Shown here piece by piece: positions 43,913 through 53,299 of a DNA stretch of 64,000 bases (position 1 is its first letter; every line of letters starts with the position of its first letter). Below the pieces are notes generated by a model that saw nothing but the letters and a program-made list of their open reading frames with translations, did not search any database and was not told the origin of the DNA. Source of the DNA: CAYYWP01 sp050176585 (GTDB lineage: Bacteria; Desulfobacterota; Binatia; HRBIN30; CADEER01). The translations under genes and the position numbers were made by a program. The stretch is taken from positions 1 to 64,000 of the forward strand of contig JBFXHX010000010.1 in assembly GCA_050176585.1 (NCBI GenBank), read 5' to 3'.

Positions 43913-44721
43913 CAGCCGAGCGACCTTCCGTGCGCGAACCCGAGGTTCAGCGTGACCAGCGACACCACCAGCAAGGCGAAGCCCATCAAGGTGAGCGTCG
44001 CGGCGCGCCGACCGCGCCAGCCGAGGGTGCGGGCCTGCAGCAGCGCGGCGTAGAGCAACCACGCGAGCAAAGAGAGCACCTGCACGGGCTCCCACGACCA
44101 GAACGTGCCCCGCATCGCCTTCGACAACAGCGCGCCCGTCACGATGCCGACGGTGAACAGCGCGAAGCCCCAGGCCACGCACCGGTAGTTGAGCTCATCG
44201 AGCGTCTCGAGCGAGGGCAGCCGGCGCAGGCGTCGCGGCCGCTTGGACTTCAGCTGCCGCTCGAGCAGCAGGTAGACGACGCTGACGCACGCCGCGACCG
44301 CGAAAATCGCAAAACCGAGAAATGCCGGTGCAACGTGCGCGGGCAGCCAGGCGGTCTGCAGCTCGGGGGGCAGCGACTGTGCCCCCGAGAAGGCGATGTA
44401 CGACGACAGGGTCAGCAGGAACGCGAGCGGGCTGACCAGCGCGCCGAGCACGGCGAGCGGCGCGCGCTTCTGCAGGAGGAGATAGATGCCGACGATGAAC
44501 CAGGCGAGCAACGAGAGCTGCTCGTAGAGCGAGCTGAGGCCGGACGTGCCGACCGCGGCGAAGTGCAGCACTAGGGCGACCGTCTCGACCGCGAACGCCG
44601 CGCCCAAGGCGACGCGCGCCACGCGGTGCGGCCACGCTCGCCCCGAGGTCAGGTGCGCGATGAAAGCCGCGGTGGCGACCAGGAACAGCGCGAGCGCGAC
44701 GGCGAACAACGCCAGGTGCAT
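43912..44721 (-). CDS. HemX/CcsA-like cytochrome c assembly membrane protein
   Basis: A 269-residue polytopic membrane protein with about eight hydrophobic segments. The WWD-like domain GTFWSWEPVQVLSLLAWLLY and flanking histidines (LQTAWLPAHVAP, VLHFAA) fit the CcsA/CcmC/HemX heme-handling family. Placement directly before hemA is typical of hemX, a proposed regulator or partner of glutamyl-tRNA reductase. It could equally be a heme exporter for cytochrome c maturation. It begins 4 nt after the precorrin-2 dehydrogenase stop and overlaps hemA by one base. Confidence 0.82.
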   Translation of the reverse strand: MHLALFAVALALFLVATAAFIAHLTSGRAWPHRVARVALGAAFAVETVALVLHFAAVGTSGLSSLYEQLSLLAWFIVGIYLLLQKRAPLAVLGALVSPLAFLLTLSSYIAFSGAQSLPPELQTAWLPAHVAPAFLGFAIFAVAACVSVVYLLLERQLKSKRPRRLRRLPSLETLDELNYRCVAWGFALFTVGIVTGALLSKAMRGTFWSWEPVQVLSLLAWLLYAALLQARTLGWRGRRAATLTLMGFALLVVSLVTLNLGFAHGRSLG

Positions 44722-44725
44722 CGCG

Positions 44726-45382
44726 TCACAACTCGGCGCCGAGGCTCGCGAGTGAGACGCCCTGGCCGGCGTGCTCGGCGAGCAGGCGGTCGACCGCGGC
44801 GGCGTCCGGTTCGCGGAGGCGGTCGAGGAGGTCGGAGGCGACCAGCGCGCGCAGGATCCGCTGCCGCTCTGGGCTCGGCCGGGCGCGCAGGTGCGCCCGC
44901 AGCCGCACGAGCACGTCGAGGGCGCGCTCATACTCCGGCCCGAGCGCCTGCTCGATGTCCTCGCGAACGCGCCGCGCCAAGGCGGGGCTGCCGCCGGCGC
45001 TCGAGACGGCCACGGTCAGATCGCCGCGGGTGGCGACCGACGGCACGATGAAGGTGCACCACTGCGGGCGGTCCACGACGTTGAGCGGAACCCCCGCCGC
45101 ATCTGCCTCGCGCGCGAGCGCCGCGTGCAGCGCCTCGTCGTCGGTGGCCGCGAACGCGAGTCGCGCGCCGTCCAGGTCTCCGGGCCGGTACGCCCGCGTC
45201 GCGTGAGCGATCTCGCCGCGGGCCGCTCGCTCGGCGAGCTCGGGGGTGAGCTGCGGCGCGATCACGGTCACCCGCGCCCCCGCCGCGAGCAGCGACGTGA
45301 CTTTGCGCGCCGCCACCTCGCCGCCTCCGATCACCACGCAGCGCGCGCCCGCAATGCGCAAGAAGACCGGATAATACCTCAT
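44726..45382 (-). CDS. Precorrin-2 dehydrogenase/sirohydrochlorin ferrochelatase
   Basis: A 218-residue protein equivalent to the N-terminal half of CysG, and to Met8/SirC. It oxidises precorrin-2 to sirohydrochlorin with NAD and may insert iron to make siroheme. Motifs are YPVFLRIAGARCVVIGGGEVAARK (abridged: the Rossmann GGGEVAARK), NVVDRPQWCTFIVPS, and AVSSAGGSPALARRVRE. It is the first gene of the minus-strand tetrapyrrole operon, supplying the siroheme branch that the CobA domain starts. AGGG lies 9 nt before the ATG. Confidence 0.92.
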   Translation of the reverse strand: MRYYPVFLRIAGARCVVIGGGEVAARKVTSLLAAGARVTVIAPQLTPELAERAARGEIAHATRAYRPGDLDGARLAFAATDDEALHAALAREADAAGVPLNVVDRPQWCTFIVPSVATRGDLTVAVSSAGGSPALARRVREDIEQALGPEYERALDVLVRLRAHLRARPSPERQRILRALVASDLLDRLREPDAAAVDRLLAEHAGQGVSLASLGAEL

Positions 45383-45511
45383 CAGAGCGACCCTACCACA
45401 GGCCCGTCTGGGCCGGAATCGCGCCGCCGGAGGGCGAATCCCGGTTTGCCAAGCCCAGGGGCAGCTGGTATCGGAGGTCGTTACTGCAAGCACACACCAA
45501 AGGAGAGCACG

Positions 45512-46438
45512 GTGAAAGCAGATCGAAAGCGCCTCGGCTTGTTCCTCGTCGCGGTCGGATTCCTCGGCGGCGTCGCGGCGGCGACGGCAGCCCTGGCCGC
45601 CGACGCCAGCTATCAGCAGATCGTCGACTACTACCGGCGCAAATCGAACCTGCCGCCCGATGTCACCGCCACGGTGATCGAGGTGAAGGAAGCTGCCATC
45701 CCCGGTGCCAAGACCGCCACATTGCAGCTCGGCAAGGGCGGGCAGACGCAGAACGTCCAGGTGCTGATGTCGCCCGACGGCCGCTACGTCGTCTTCGGGG
45801 AAGTGGAGGACGTCACCTCCGACCCGTTCAAGGCCATCGCTGCCAAGATCAAGACCGACGGCAACCCCGTGCGCGGCCCGAAGGACGCGAAGGTAACCAT
45901 CGTCGAGTACTCGGATTTCCAGTGCCCGTACTGCGCGCGCGCACACCAGACCATCTCCGACCAGGTCATGAAGGAGTACGACGGCAAGGTGAAGCTCGTG
46001 TACAAGAACTTCCCGCTCGGATTCCACAAGTGGGCCGAACCGGCCGGCGTCGCGGGCGAGTGCGCGTTCGAACAGGATCCGGACGCGTTCTGGAAGCTCT
46101 ACGACTTCATGTTCGACAACCAGCAGCAGATCACGCCCGAGAACGTGAAGGCCAAGTCCGAGGAAGCCCTGAAGGGCACCAAGGTCGACATGGCCAAGTG
46201 GAACGACTGCTACGACAACAAGAAGACCCTCGAAAAGGTGAAGGCCGACATGGCGGAGGGTCAGTCGGTGGGCGTCACCGGCACCCCGGCGTTCCTCATC
46301 AACGGCCGCAAGATCAGCGGCGCGCAGCCGTTCCTGATTTTCAAGGCGGTGATCGACGACGAGCTGCAGCGCGCTGGCAAGCGCTGCGCGCATTTCGGCG
46401 GCGGGCCTTCACCTAGCGCGGTGGCCCGCCGGCGATGA
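45512..46438 (+). CDS. Secreted DsbA-like thiol oxidoreductase
   Basis: A 308-residue exported protein with a signal peptide ending near residue 30 (TAALAA). A 90-residue N-terminal domain precedes a thioredoxin-fold DsbA-like domain with the active site CPYC at 138-141 and the cis-proline loop GVTGTPAFLING. The layout resembles DsbG/BdbD-type or Com1-like proteins, which form or rearrange disulfides in exported proteins. It could serve the many Cys-rich surface proteins in this window. The GTG at 45512 follows AAAGGAGAGCAC. A perfect hairpin follows the stop. Confidence 0.88.
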   Translation: MKADRKRLGLFLVAVGFLGGVAAATAALAADASYQQIVDYYRRKSNLPPDVTATVIEVKEAAIPGAKTATLQLGKGGQTQNVQVLMSPDGRYVVFGEVEDVTSDPFKAIAAKIKTDGNPVRGPKDAKVTIVEYSDFQCPYCARAHQTISDQVMKEYDGKVKLVYKNFPLGFHKWAEPAGVAGECAFEQDPDAFWKLYDFMFDNQQQITPENVKAKSEEALKGTKVDMAKWNDCYDNKKTLEKVKADMAEGQSVGVTGTPAFLINGRKISGAQPFLIFKAVIDDELQRAGKRCAHFGGGPSPSAVARRR

Positions 46439-46445
46439 CCCGTCC

Positions 46446-46466
46446 CGCCGCCCGCAACGGGCGGCG
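46446..46466 (+). terminator. 9-bp GC hairpin with triloop after the DsbA-like gene
   Basis: CGCCGCCCG (46446-46454) and CGGGCGGCG (46458-46466) form a perfect stem around CAA. It starts 7 nt after the stop and ends 8 nt before the AddB-like start. There is no T-tract. It may terminate, or attenuate transcription into the nuclease genes. Confidence 0.5.
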
Positions 46467-46474
46467 CCCCCCGG

Positions 46475-49400
46475 GTGGAGCGCACCGGGGACGCAGTGAT
46501 CGAGCTGCTCGTTTCGGCCAGTGGCGCCTCCCGCCGCGGCAGAGCGCTCGCGTTTCTCGCCGCCCTGCCGCCGGCCTGCGAAGCCCTGCTGATCGGCGCC
46601 GGTCGCGGCGCCGTCGACGAGCTCGCGCACGACCTCGTCGCCCGGCGCGGGGCGTGCGTCGGCCTCCACCGCCTGACGCTCACCCAACTGGCGGCGCTAC
46701 TGGCACAGCCGGCGCTGGCCCGCGCCGGATCGGCACACGCCACCCCGCTGGCGAGCCTCGCGCTCGCCGCGCGCAGCGTGTTCGATGCGTGGCGCGCGGG
46801 GGCGATCGCGCACTTCGCCCCGGTGGCGCGCAGCCCGGGGTTCGCGCGCAGCGCCGCCGCGACGCTGGCGGAGCTGCGCGCCGCGGGCATCTCGCCAGCC
46901 GACCTCGCCGGGCGCGGTGGCGCGGAATCGGCGCTCGCCGTCCTGCTGGACGGATACGAGGCCGCGCTCGCCTCGGCCGGGCTGGCTGATCGCGCCGCGC
47001 TGTTCAGGGCTGCCGCGCAGGCGGTTGCCGACGGCAAGGCACCGCTGATCGGCCGCCCGCTGCTGCTGCTGGACGTGCCGCTCACCACGCCCGCGGAGGC
47101 GGCGTTCGCCGTCGCCCTCCTCGCCGCGTCACCCCGCGCGCTCATCACCGCGCCCGCGGGCGATGAACCGACGCTCGCTGCGCTCGCCCCGCTCGCGCCG
47201 CGGCACCTGGCGGACGAGGGCGCGGCGATGCGCGCGACGAGCCTCGACCGGCTGCGCGCGTACCTGTTCGCGTCCGCAAATCCGCCGGCCGCGGAGCCCG
47301 ATGATTCCGTTCGCTTCTTCTCCGCGCCAGGAGAAGGCCGAGAAGCCGTGGAGATCGCGCGCGCCATCCTCGATGAAGCGGCCGCCGGGACGCCCTTCGA
47401 CGACATGGCCGTCCTGCTGCGCGCGCCGGCTACCTACACGCCGCTGCTCGCCGCCGCATTCCAGCGCGCCGCGATCCCGGCATACTTCGCGCCTGGAACT
47501 ACGCGCCCGGACCCGGCGGGGCGCGCGTTGCTCGCGCTGCTCGGCTGCGCGGCGGATGGTCTCTCGGCGAAGCGCTTCGCCGAGTACCTGTCGTTCGCGC
47601 AGGTACCGGCGTCCGGCCGCGCGCGCGCCGATGTGCCGTGGGTGACGTCCGACGATGAAGCGCTGAGCGCCGCGCGCCCGCCGAGCGAGGACGAGAGTGC
47701 CGGTCAGGCGGAGCGGGCCGGCGCGATGGGCGAAGAGCCCGACGAGGCGTCCGGGGCCGTGGCGGCGCCGTGGCGGTGGGAGGAGCTGCTGGTGGACGCG
47801 TCCGTGCTCGGCGGCGCGGCGCGCTGGGAGCGGCGGCTCGCGGGGCTGGCGGCCGAGCTCGCGGCCAAGCGCGCGGCTATCGCGGAGGACGACCCGGCGT
47901 CGCCGCGGGTCGCAGCGATCGCGCGCGACCTTCAGAACCTCGCGAACCTACGCGCGTTCGCGCTGCCGATCGTGCAGCAGCTCGCGGCGTGGCCGGCCGT
48001 GGCGACGTGGGGCGAATGGCTCGAGCATCTCGCCGAGTTGTGTCCGCGCGTCCTTCGCCGGCCGCAGGGAGTGCTGCGCGTCCTGGCCGAGCTGGCGCCG
48101 ATGGCGGACATCGGTCCGGTCTCGGTCGACGAGGTGCGCGACGTGCTCACGGAGCGACTGGCCACGCTGGCCGAAGATCCGCCGGCCAGCCGCTACGGGC
48201 GCGTGTTCGTCGGCGGCCTGGACGAGGCGCGCGGGCGCAGCTTCGCGGTCGTATGCGTTCCGGGTCTCGCTGAGCGCGTCTTTCCGCAGCGCCCGCGCGA
48301 GGACCCGCTGCTGCCCGACGAACGGCGCCGCGCGCTGCACGGGGCGTTGTGCACACAGCGCGAGCGGGGCGCGCGCGAACGCCTCTTCCTGCACCTCGGT
48401 GTCGGGGCCGCGGGGCGCCGCCTCTACCTCTCGTATCCGCGCGTCGATGTCGTCGAGGCGCGCCCGCGGGTGACCTCGTTCTACGGCCTCGACGTGGCGC
48501 GCGCGGTCCGCGGCGGGATTCCCGACGTCGAAGCGCTCGCCCGCGACGCCGAGGCGGCCGTGCACGCCCGCCTGGCATGGCCGGCACCGCCCGTCCCGGC
48601 GCGCGCGATCGATGCGGCGGAGCACGATCTGGCGACGTTGGCCGAGCTGCTCGGCCCCGCTTCCAGCGCGCGGCGCGGCGCCGCGCGGTACCTGCTCGAG
48701 CTGAACCCGCACCTCAACCGGGGGCTACGCGCCCGGTACGCGCGCTGGCAGCGCGGCCAATGGAGCCATTACGACGGCTTGGTGCGCACCACTTCGGCGA
48801 CGGAACCGGTGCTGGCGGCGCAGCGCCTGAGCGCGCGGCCGTATTCGCCCTCCGCGCTCGAGCAGTATGCGATCTGCCCATACCGATTCTACCTCGGCGC
48901 CGTGCTGCAGCTCGCGCCGCGGCAAGAGGTCCAGCCGCTCGAACGGCTGGACCCGCTGACGCGCGGTCGCCTCTTTCACCGCGTGCAAGCGGAAGTGTCG
49001 CGCGCGCTGGCGCGCGCCGGCCTGCTGCCGCTCGATGCCGAGCGGTTGGAAGAAGCCGATCGCCTGCTGACCGCCGTGCTGGACGCCGAAGCGACGCGTC
49101 TGGCCGATGCGGTGCAGCCGCCGATCGCGCGCGTCTGGGACGATGCGATCGCCGCTGTGCGCACCGACCTGCTCGCCTGGTTGCGGCAGCTCGCCGCGCC
49201 GGGAGCGGTCTGGCAGCCGCTTTACGTCGAGCTGGGCTTCGGGCTGCCGGTCGATGCCGAGCGCGATCCAGCGAGCCACGCCATGCCGGTGCGGGTGGCG
49301 GATCGCGCCCTGCTGCGCGGCGCGGTCGACCTCGTCGAGGAGCGCGGTGGCGGCGAGCACCTCCGGGTGACCGATCACAAGACCGGCCGGGATCGCACCG

Positions 49401-49786
49401 CGCCCGGCATGGTCGTCGGTGGCGGGGCGACGCTGCAACCCGTCCTCTACGCGCTCGCCGTGGAGGCGGTCACCGGGCGACCCGTCGACGAGGCGCGCCT
49501 GTTTTTCTGCACCGCTCGCGGCGAGTTCCGCGAGCGCATCGTGCGCATGGACGATCGCGCGCGCGCCGCCGCGCACGATGTGTTGGACGCCATCGATCGG
49601 GCCATTGCGAGGGGGCAGCTACCGGCCGCGCCGCGCAACCAGCAGGTGCCCGGGCAGCGCGCCGAGCGCCCGGCCTGCGACGGCTGCGACTTCCGCATCG
49701 TCTGCGGCCCCTACGAGGGGCAGCGCATGCGGTTGAAGGACCCCGCGTTTCTGCGCCACTTGCTGGCGCTGCGGGCGAAGGCATGA
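46475..49786 (+). CDS. addB: AddB-like helicase/nuclease subunit with PD-(D/E)XK domain
   Basis: A 1103-residue, Ala-rich partner of the AddA-type helicase downstream. The N-terminal helicase-like half has lost a clear Walker A (VSASGASRRGRALAFL), as in inactive AddB motor domains. SPSALEQYAICPYRFYLG starts the nuclease domain, GAVDLVEERG then TDHKTGRDR provide the PD-(D/E)XK Asp and Lys, and CDGCDFRIVCGPYEG supplies the last cysteines of a probable 4Fe-4S cluster. It acts in double-strand break end-processing. GTG 46475 is taken as start; GTG 46496 is possible. It overlaps addA by 4 nt. Confidence 0.85.
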   Translation: MERTGDAVIELLVSASGASRRGRALAFLAALPPACEALLIGAGRGAVDELAHDLVARRGACVGLHRLTLTQLAALLAQPALARAGSAHATPLASLALAARSVFDAWRAGAIAHFAPVARSPGFARSAAATLAELRAAGISPADLAGRGGAESALAVLLDGYEAALASAGLADRAALFRAAAQAVADGKAPLIGRPLLLLDVPLTTPAEAAFAVALLAASPRALITAPAGDEPTLAALAPLAPRHLADEGAAMRATSLDRLRAYLFASANPPAAEPDDSVRFFSAPGEGREAVEIARAILDEAAAGTPFDDMAVLLRAPATYTPLLAAAFQRAAIPAYFAPGTTRPDPAGRALLALLGCAADGLSAKRFAEYLSFAQVPASGRARADVPWVTSDDEALSAARPPSEDESAGQAERAGAMGEEPDEASGAVAAPWRWEELLVDASVLGGAARWERRLAGLAAELAAKRAAIAEDDPASPRVAAIARDLQNLANLRAFALPIVQQLAAWPAVATWGEWLEHLAELCPRVLRRPQGVLRVLAELAPMADIGPVSVDEVRDVLTERLATLAEDPPASRYGRVFVGGLDEARGRSFAVVCVPGLAERVFPQRPREDPLLPDERRRALHGALCTQRERGARERLFLHLGVGAAGRRLYLSYPRVDVVEARPRVTSFYGLDVARAVRGGIPDVEALARDAEAAVHARLAWPAPPVPARAIDAAEHDLATLAELLGPASSARRGAARYLLELNPHLNRGLRARYARWQRGQWSHYDGLVRTTSATEPVLAAQRLSARPYSPSALEQYAICPYRFYLGAVLQLAPRQEVQPLERLDPLTRGRLFHRVQAEVSRALARAGLLPLDAERLEEADRLLTAVLDAEATRLADAVQPPIARVWDDAIAAVRTDLLAWLRQLAAPGAVWQPLYVELGFGLPVDAERDPASHAMPVRVADRALLRGAVDLVEERGGGEHLRVTDHKTGRDRTAPGMVVGGGATLQPVLYALAVEAVTGRPVDEARLFFCTARGEFRERIVRMDDRARAAAHDVLDAIDRAIARGQLPAAPRNQQVPGQRAERPACDGCDFRIVCGPYEGQRMRLKDPAFLRHLLALRAKA

Positions 49787-52700
49787 CCGATCTCGCCGAC
49801 AGCGCCGCCCGTGAGCGGATACGCACCGGTCTCGACCAGACGCTGGTCGTCGAAGCCGCGGCCGGCACGGGCAAGACGACGCAGCTCGTGGACCGCGTGG
49901 TCGCCATGCTGGGGAGCGGCCGCGCCACGGTCGAGGGGTTGGTCGCGGTCACGTTCACGGAAAAAGCGGCCGGGGAGCTGAAGCTGCGGCTGCGCGCCGG
50001 GCTGGAAGCGGCGCGGCATGCCGCGTCCGAGCCGGCGGAGCGCGCCAATCTCGAAGCCGCGCTGGCGCGGCTCGAGGAAGCGCGGGTCAGCACCATTCAC
50101 GGATTTTGTGCCGACCTCCTGCGGGACCATCCGGTCGAAGCCCGCGTCGACCCGCAGTTCCGCGTGCTCACCGAAGGAGAAGCCGAGCGCCTGCACCGCG
50201 AGGCGTTCGGCCGCTGGCTCCAGCGCCAGCTGGCCGCGCCCGGCGAAGGCGTCCGGCGCGCGCTGCGGCGCGCCAACTCGTCCGACGACGACACCGCCGC
50301 GAACCGGTTGCGCCACGCCAGCTGGACGCTCGCGAACTGGCGCAACTTCCCCTCGCCCTGGCGGCGCGCGGCATTTGCGCGCGCGGCGGCGCTGGATACG
50401 ATCCTCGACGAGGTCTGCGCGTTCGCCGACATGACTGAGCGCGGCGCGGCGAACGATCCGCTCTTCCTCGACACGGAAGCCGTGCGCCGCCTGCGCGGTG
50501 CGGTTGGGCGCACGGCGGGGCTCGCGCCGCGCGACGACGATGGAGCCGAAGCGGCGCTGGTTGCGCTCGCCGCCGATCCCAAGTTCGCCCGTCCGCGCGG
50601 CGGGCGCGGGCGCTACTACGCCAAGGCCATCGCGCGCGAGTCCGTGCGCTCCGCGCACGCCGAGCTCTGTGCCGCGCTTGGCGCGTTTCGGCAGGCCGCG
50701 GATGCCGATCTCGCGGCCGCACTGCGCGACGAGCTGCAGGGCTCGCTCGACGAGTACGAAGCGCTGAAGGCGCGCCTCGGTGCGCTGGACTTCTTCGATC
50801 TCCTGGTCCGGGCGCGCGACCTCGTGCGCGTGGATCAGGGGGTCCGCGCACGCTTGCAGCGGCGGCTGACGCATTTCTTCGTCGACGAGTTCCAGGACAC
50901 CGACCCCCTGCAGGCCGAGATCCTTCTGCTCCTGGCGGCCGACGACCCGGCCGAGCAGGACTGGCGCGCCGTGCGTCCGATCGCGGGCAAGCTGTTTCTG
51001 GTCGGCGATCCGAAACAGTCGATCTACCGTTTTCGCGGCGCCGACGTCGGCGTGTATCAGGCGGTCAAGGAGCTCGTGCTGGCGAGCGGCGGCGAGCACG
51101 TGCAACTCACGACCAGCTTTCGCGGCGCGCCCAGCCTGCAGCAGTTCGTAAACGCCACCTTCGCCCCGCTGATGACCGGCGACGCGGCCACCCTGCAGGC
51201 AGAGTACGTCCCACTCGCCGCGCACCGCGCCGAGGCGGAGGGGCAGCCGTCCGTGATCGCGCTGCCCATCCCCCGTCCGTACGGCGTTCGGCAGATCGCG
51301 AAGACCGCGATCGAACGATCGCTGCCCGACGCGGTCGCCGCGTTCGTCGATTGGCTGGTGCACCAGAGTGGATGGACGGTCACCGAGCGCGAGCGGCCCG
51401 GTGACCGCGTGCCGGTCGCCCCGCGCCACATCTGCCTGCTCTTCCGAAACTTCGACAGCCGCTGGGCCGGCGACATCACGCGCGCGTACGTGACCGCGCT
51501 GCAGGCGCGCGGGCTTCCCCACCTACTAGTCGGCGGGCGATCGTTCCACGACCGCGAGGAAGTGGCGACCATGCGCGCCGCGCTGGCCGCGATCGAGTGG
51601 CCGGACGACGAGCTCGCCGTGTACGCCACGTTGCACGGATCGCTGTTCGGCATCGGCGATGAGGCGCTCCTGCTCTACCGGCACGCGCACCGCGCGCTGC
51701 ATCCGTTCCGGCGGGTATCCGGTCCGCTCGACGCCGAGCTGGCGCCCATCGCCGACGCGCTCGGGGTGCTCGCCCAGCTCCATCGCGTGCGCAACCGCCA
51801 GTCGATCGCCGATACCATCGCGCAACTGCTCGCGGTCACGCGCGCGCACGCAGGCTTCGCGCTGCGCCCGTCCGGCGAACAGGTGCTCGCCAACGTGCTC
51901 CACCTCACCGAGCTCGCGCGCACGTACGAGCGCGCCGGCGCGGTATCGTTCCGCGGCTTCGTCGAGCGGCTGATCGAGGATGCCGAGCACGGTCGCGCCA
52001 CGGAAGCCCCGATCCTCGAGGAAGGCAGCGAAGGCGTGCGCATGATGACCGTGCACAAGGCGAAGGGGCTCGAATTTCCCGTGGTGGTGCTGGCCGACCT
52101 GACCACCCGCGCGACGGGCAGCGTAGACCGGTGGGTCGATGCGGACCGGGGCGTCTGCGCGCTGCGGTTGTCCGGTTGGGCGCCGGTGGAGCTCGCCGAG
52201 CACGAGCGCACCGAGGCGGCGCGCGACGAGGCCGAAGCCGTCCGCATTGCGTACGTCGCCGCGACGCGCGCGCGCGACGTGCTGGTCGTGCCCGCGGTCG
52301 GCGACGAGCCGTTCGCGCGGGGGTGGGTGAGCTGTCTCAATGGCGCGCTCTATCCGGGCGCCGACCAACGCCCACGGCCAGCCGTCGCGCCGGGGTGTCC
52401 GCCCTTTGGCCGCGATACGGTGCTCGAGCGCCCACCCGAGGTCGCGCTAGATGCCGACGGCGTCAAGCCCGGTGCGTATGCGCGCGACGGTCATTGCGTC
52501 GTCTGGTGGGACCCCGCGGTGCTCGCGCTCGGCGCCGCGCCGCAATTCGGCCTGCGCCAAGAAGAGTTGCTGGACAAGCGCGTGCCGCCGGCCGTACCCG
52601 CCGAGCGGCTCGCCGCGTACCGGACCTGGGAGGCGGCGCGCACCGCGGCTCGCACGCGGGGCGCCGAGCCGCGGCGCCGCATCGAAACCGCGACCGCGCG

Positions 52701-53199
52701 CGCCTTGGCAGCGACCGATCCGAGCCCGCAGGTGGAGCTGCTGGAGCTGCCGCGTGCCGAAGCGCGGCCGCGCGGCCCCCGCTTCGGCGCGCTGGTGCAC
52801 GCCGTCCTGGCCACGATCGAGCTCGGCGCGGATGGCGCCGCCGTCGCCGCCGCCGCCGCATTGCATGGCCGGCTGCTCGGCGCGCGCGCCGAAGAGGTCG
52901 CCGCCGCAGCCGATGCGGCCGCCGCGGCGCTCGCCCATCCCCTGCTCGGATTGGCGCGCGCTGCACGGGCGTGCTGGCGCGAGACGCCGGTGAGCTTCGT
53001 CGCTGCAGACGGTGCGTTCATCGACGGCGTCGTCGACCTCGCCTTTCACGCGGATGGCGAGTGGGTAGTGGTCGATTTCAAGACCGGCCACGAGCTCGCC
53101 GACCGCCTCGATGCGTATCGACGCCAGGTGGCGCTATACGCGCGCGGCATCGCCGAGGCCACCGGCGAGCCTGCGCGCGCGGTGCTGTTGCGCATCTGA
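49783..53199 (+). CDS. addA: AddA-type UvrD-like helicase/nuclease
   Basis: A 1138-residue superfamily 1A helicase with a C-terminal nuclease. Walker A is AAAGTGKTT (about 25-33). Other helicase motifs are VAVTFTEKAAGELK, FFVDEFQDTDPLQ (Walker B), VGDPKQSIYRFRGAD, MMTVHKAKGLEFPVVV and RIAYVAATRARDVLVV. The nuclease shows FIDGVVDLAF and VVDFKTGHE. The length fits AddA. It unwinds and resects double-strand ends for RecA loading with the AddB-like partner. ATGA overlap with addB implies coupled translation. A 12-bp hairpin follows the stop. Confidence 0.92.
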   Translation: MTDLADSAARERIRTGLDQTLVVEAAAGTGKTTQLVDRVVAMLGSGRATVEGLVAVTFTEKAAGELKLRLRAGLEAARHAASEPAERANLEAALARLEEARVSTIHGFCADLLRDHPVEARVDPQFRVLTEGEAERLHREAFGRWLQRQLAAPGEGVRRALRRANSSDDDTAANRLRHASWTLANWRNFPSPWRRAAFARAAALDTILDEVCAFADMTERGAANDPLFLDTEAVRRLRGAVGRTAGLAPRDDDGAEAALVALAADPKFARPRGGRGRYYAKAIARESVRSAHAELCAALGAFRQAADADLAAALRDELQGSLDEYEALKARLGALDFFDLLVRARDLVRVDQGVRARLQRRLTHFFVDEFQDTDPLQAEILLLLAADDPAEQDWRAVRPIAGKLFLVGDPKQSIYRFRGADVGVYQAVKELVLASGGEHVQLTTSFRGAPSLQQFVNATFAPLMTGDAATLQAEYVPLAAHRAEAEGQPSVIALPIPRPYGVRQIAKTAIERSLPDAVAAFVDWLVHQSGWTVTERERPGDRVPVAPRHICLLFRNFDSRWAGDITRAYVTALQARGLPHLLVGGRSFHDREEVATMRAALAAIEWPDDELAVYATLHGSLFGIGDEALLLYRHAHRALHPFRRVSGPLDAELAPIADALGVLAQLHRVRNRQSIADTIAQLLAVTRAHAGFALRPSGEQVLANVLHLTELARTYERAGAVSFRGFVERLIEDAEHGRATEAPILEEGSEGVRMMTVHKAKGLEFPVVVLADLTTRATGSVDRWVDADRGVCALRLSGWAPVELAEHERTEAARDEAEAVRIAYVAATRARDVLVVPAVGDEPFARGWVSCLNGALYPGADQRPRPAVAPGCPPFGRDTVLERPPEVALDADGVKPGAYARDGHCVVWWDPAVLALGAAPQFGLRQEELLDKRVPPAVPAERLAAYRTWEAARTAARTRGAEPRRRIETATARALAATDPSPQVELLELPRAEARPRGPRFGALVHAVLATIELGADGAAVAAAAALHGRLLGARAEEVAAAADAAAAALAHPLLGLARAARACWRETPVSFVAADGAFIDGVVDLAFHADGEWVVVDFKTGHELADRLDAYRRQVALYARGIAEATGEPARAVLLRI

Positions 53200-53200
53200 G

Positions 53201-53232
53201 CCGCGCCGCGAGTGTGCGCGCTCGCGGCGCGG
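53201..53232 (+). terminator. 12-bp perfect GC hairpin after addA
   Basis: CCGCGCCGCGAG (53201-53212) and CTCGCGGCGCGG (53221-53232) pair perfectly around an 8-nt loop. It begins one base after the addA stop. No T-tract follows. It probably ends the addBA transcript. Confidence 0.55.
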
Positions 53233-53299
53233 GATCGCCGAGGTCGGTTGACGGCCCACGGGTTGACTCGCCGCGCAGCAACCTCTTTTGTCGCGAGCG

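Noticed and set aside
48349..49782. Extending addA upstream across addB as one 1616-residue protein
   Set aside because: The extra N-terminal part is an Arg/Ala-rich shadow of addB; AddA starts at the ATGA overlap at 49783.
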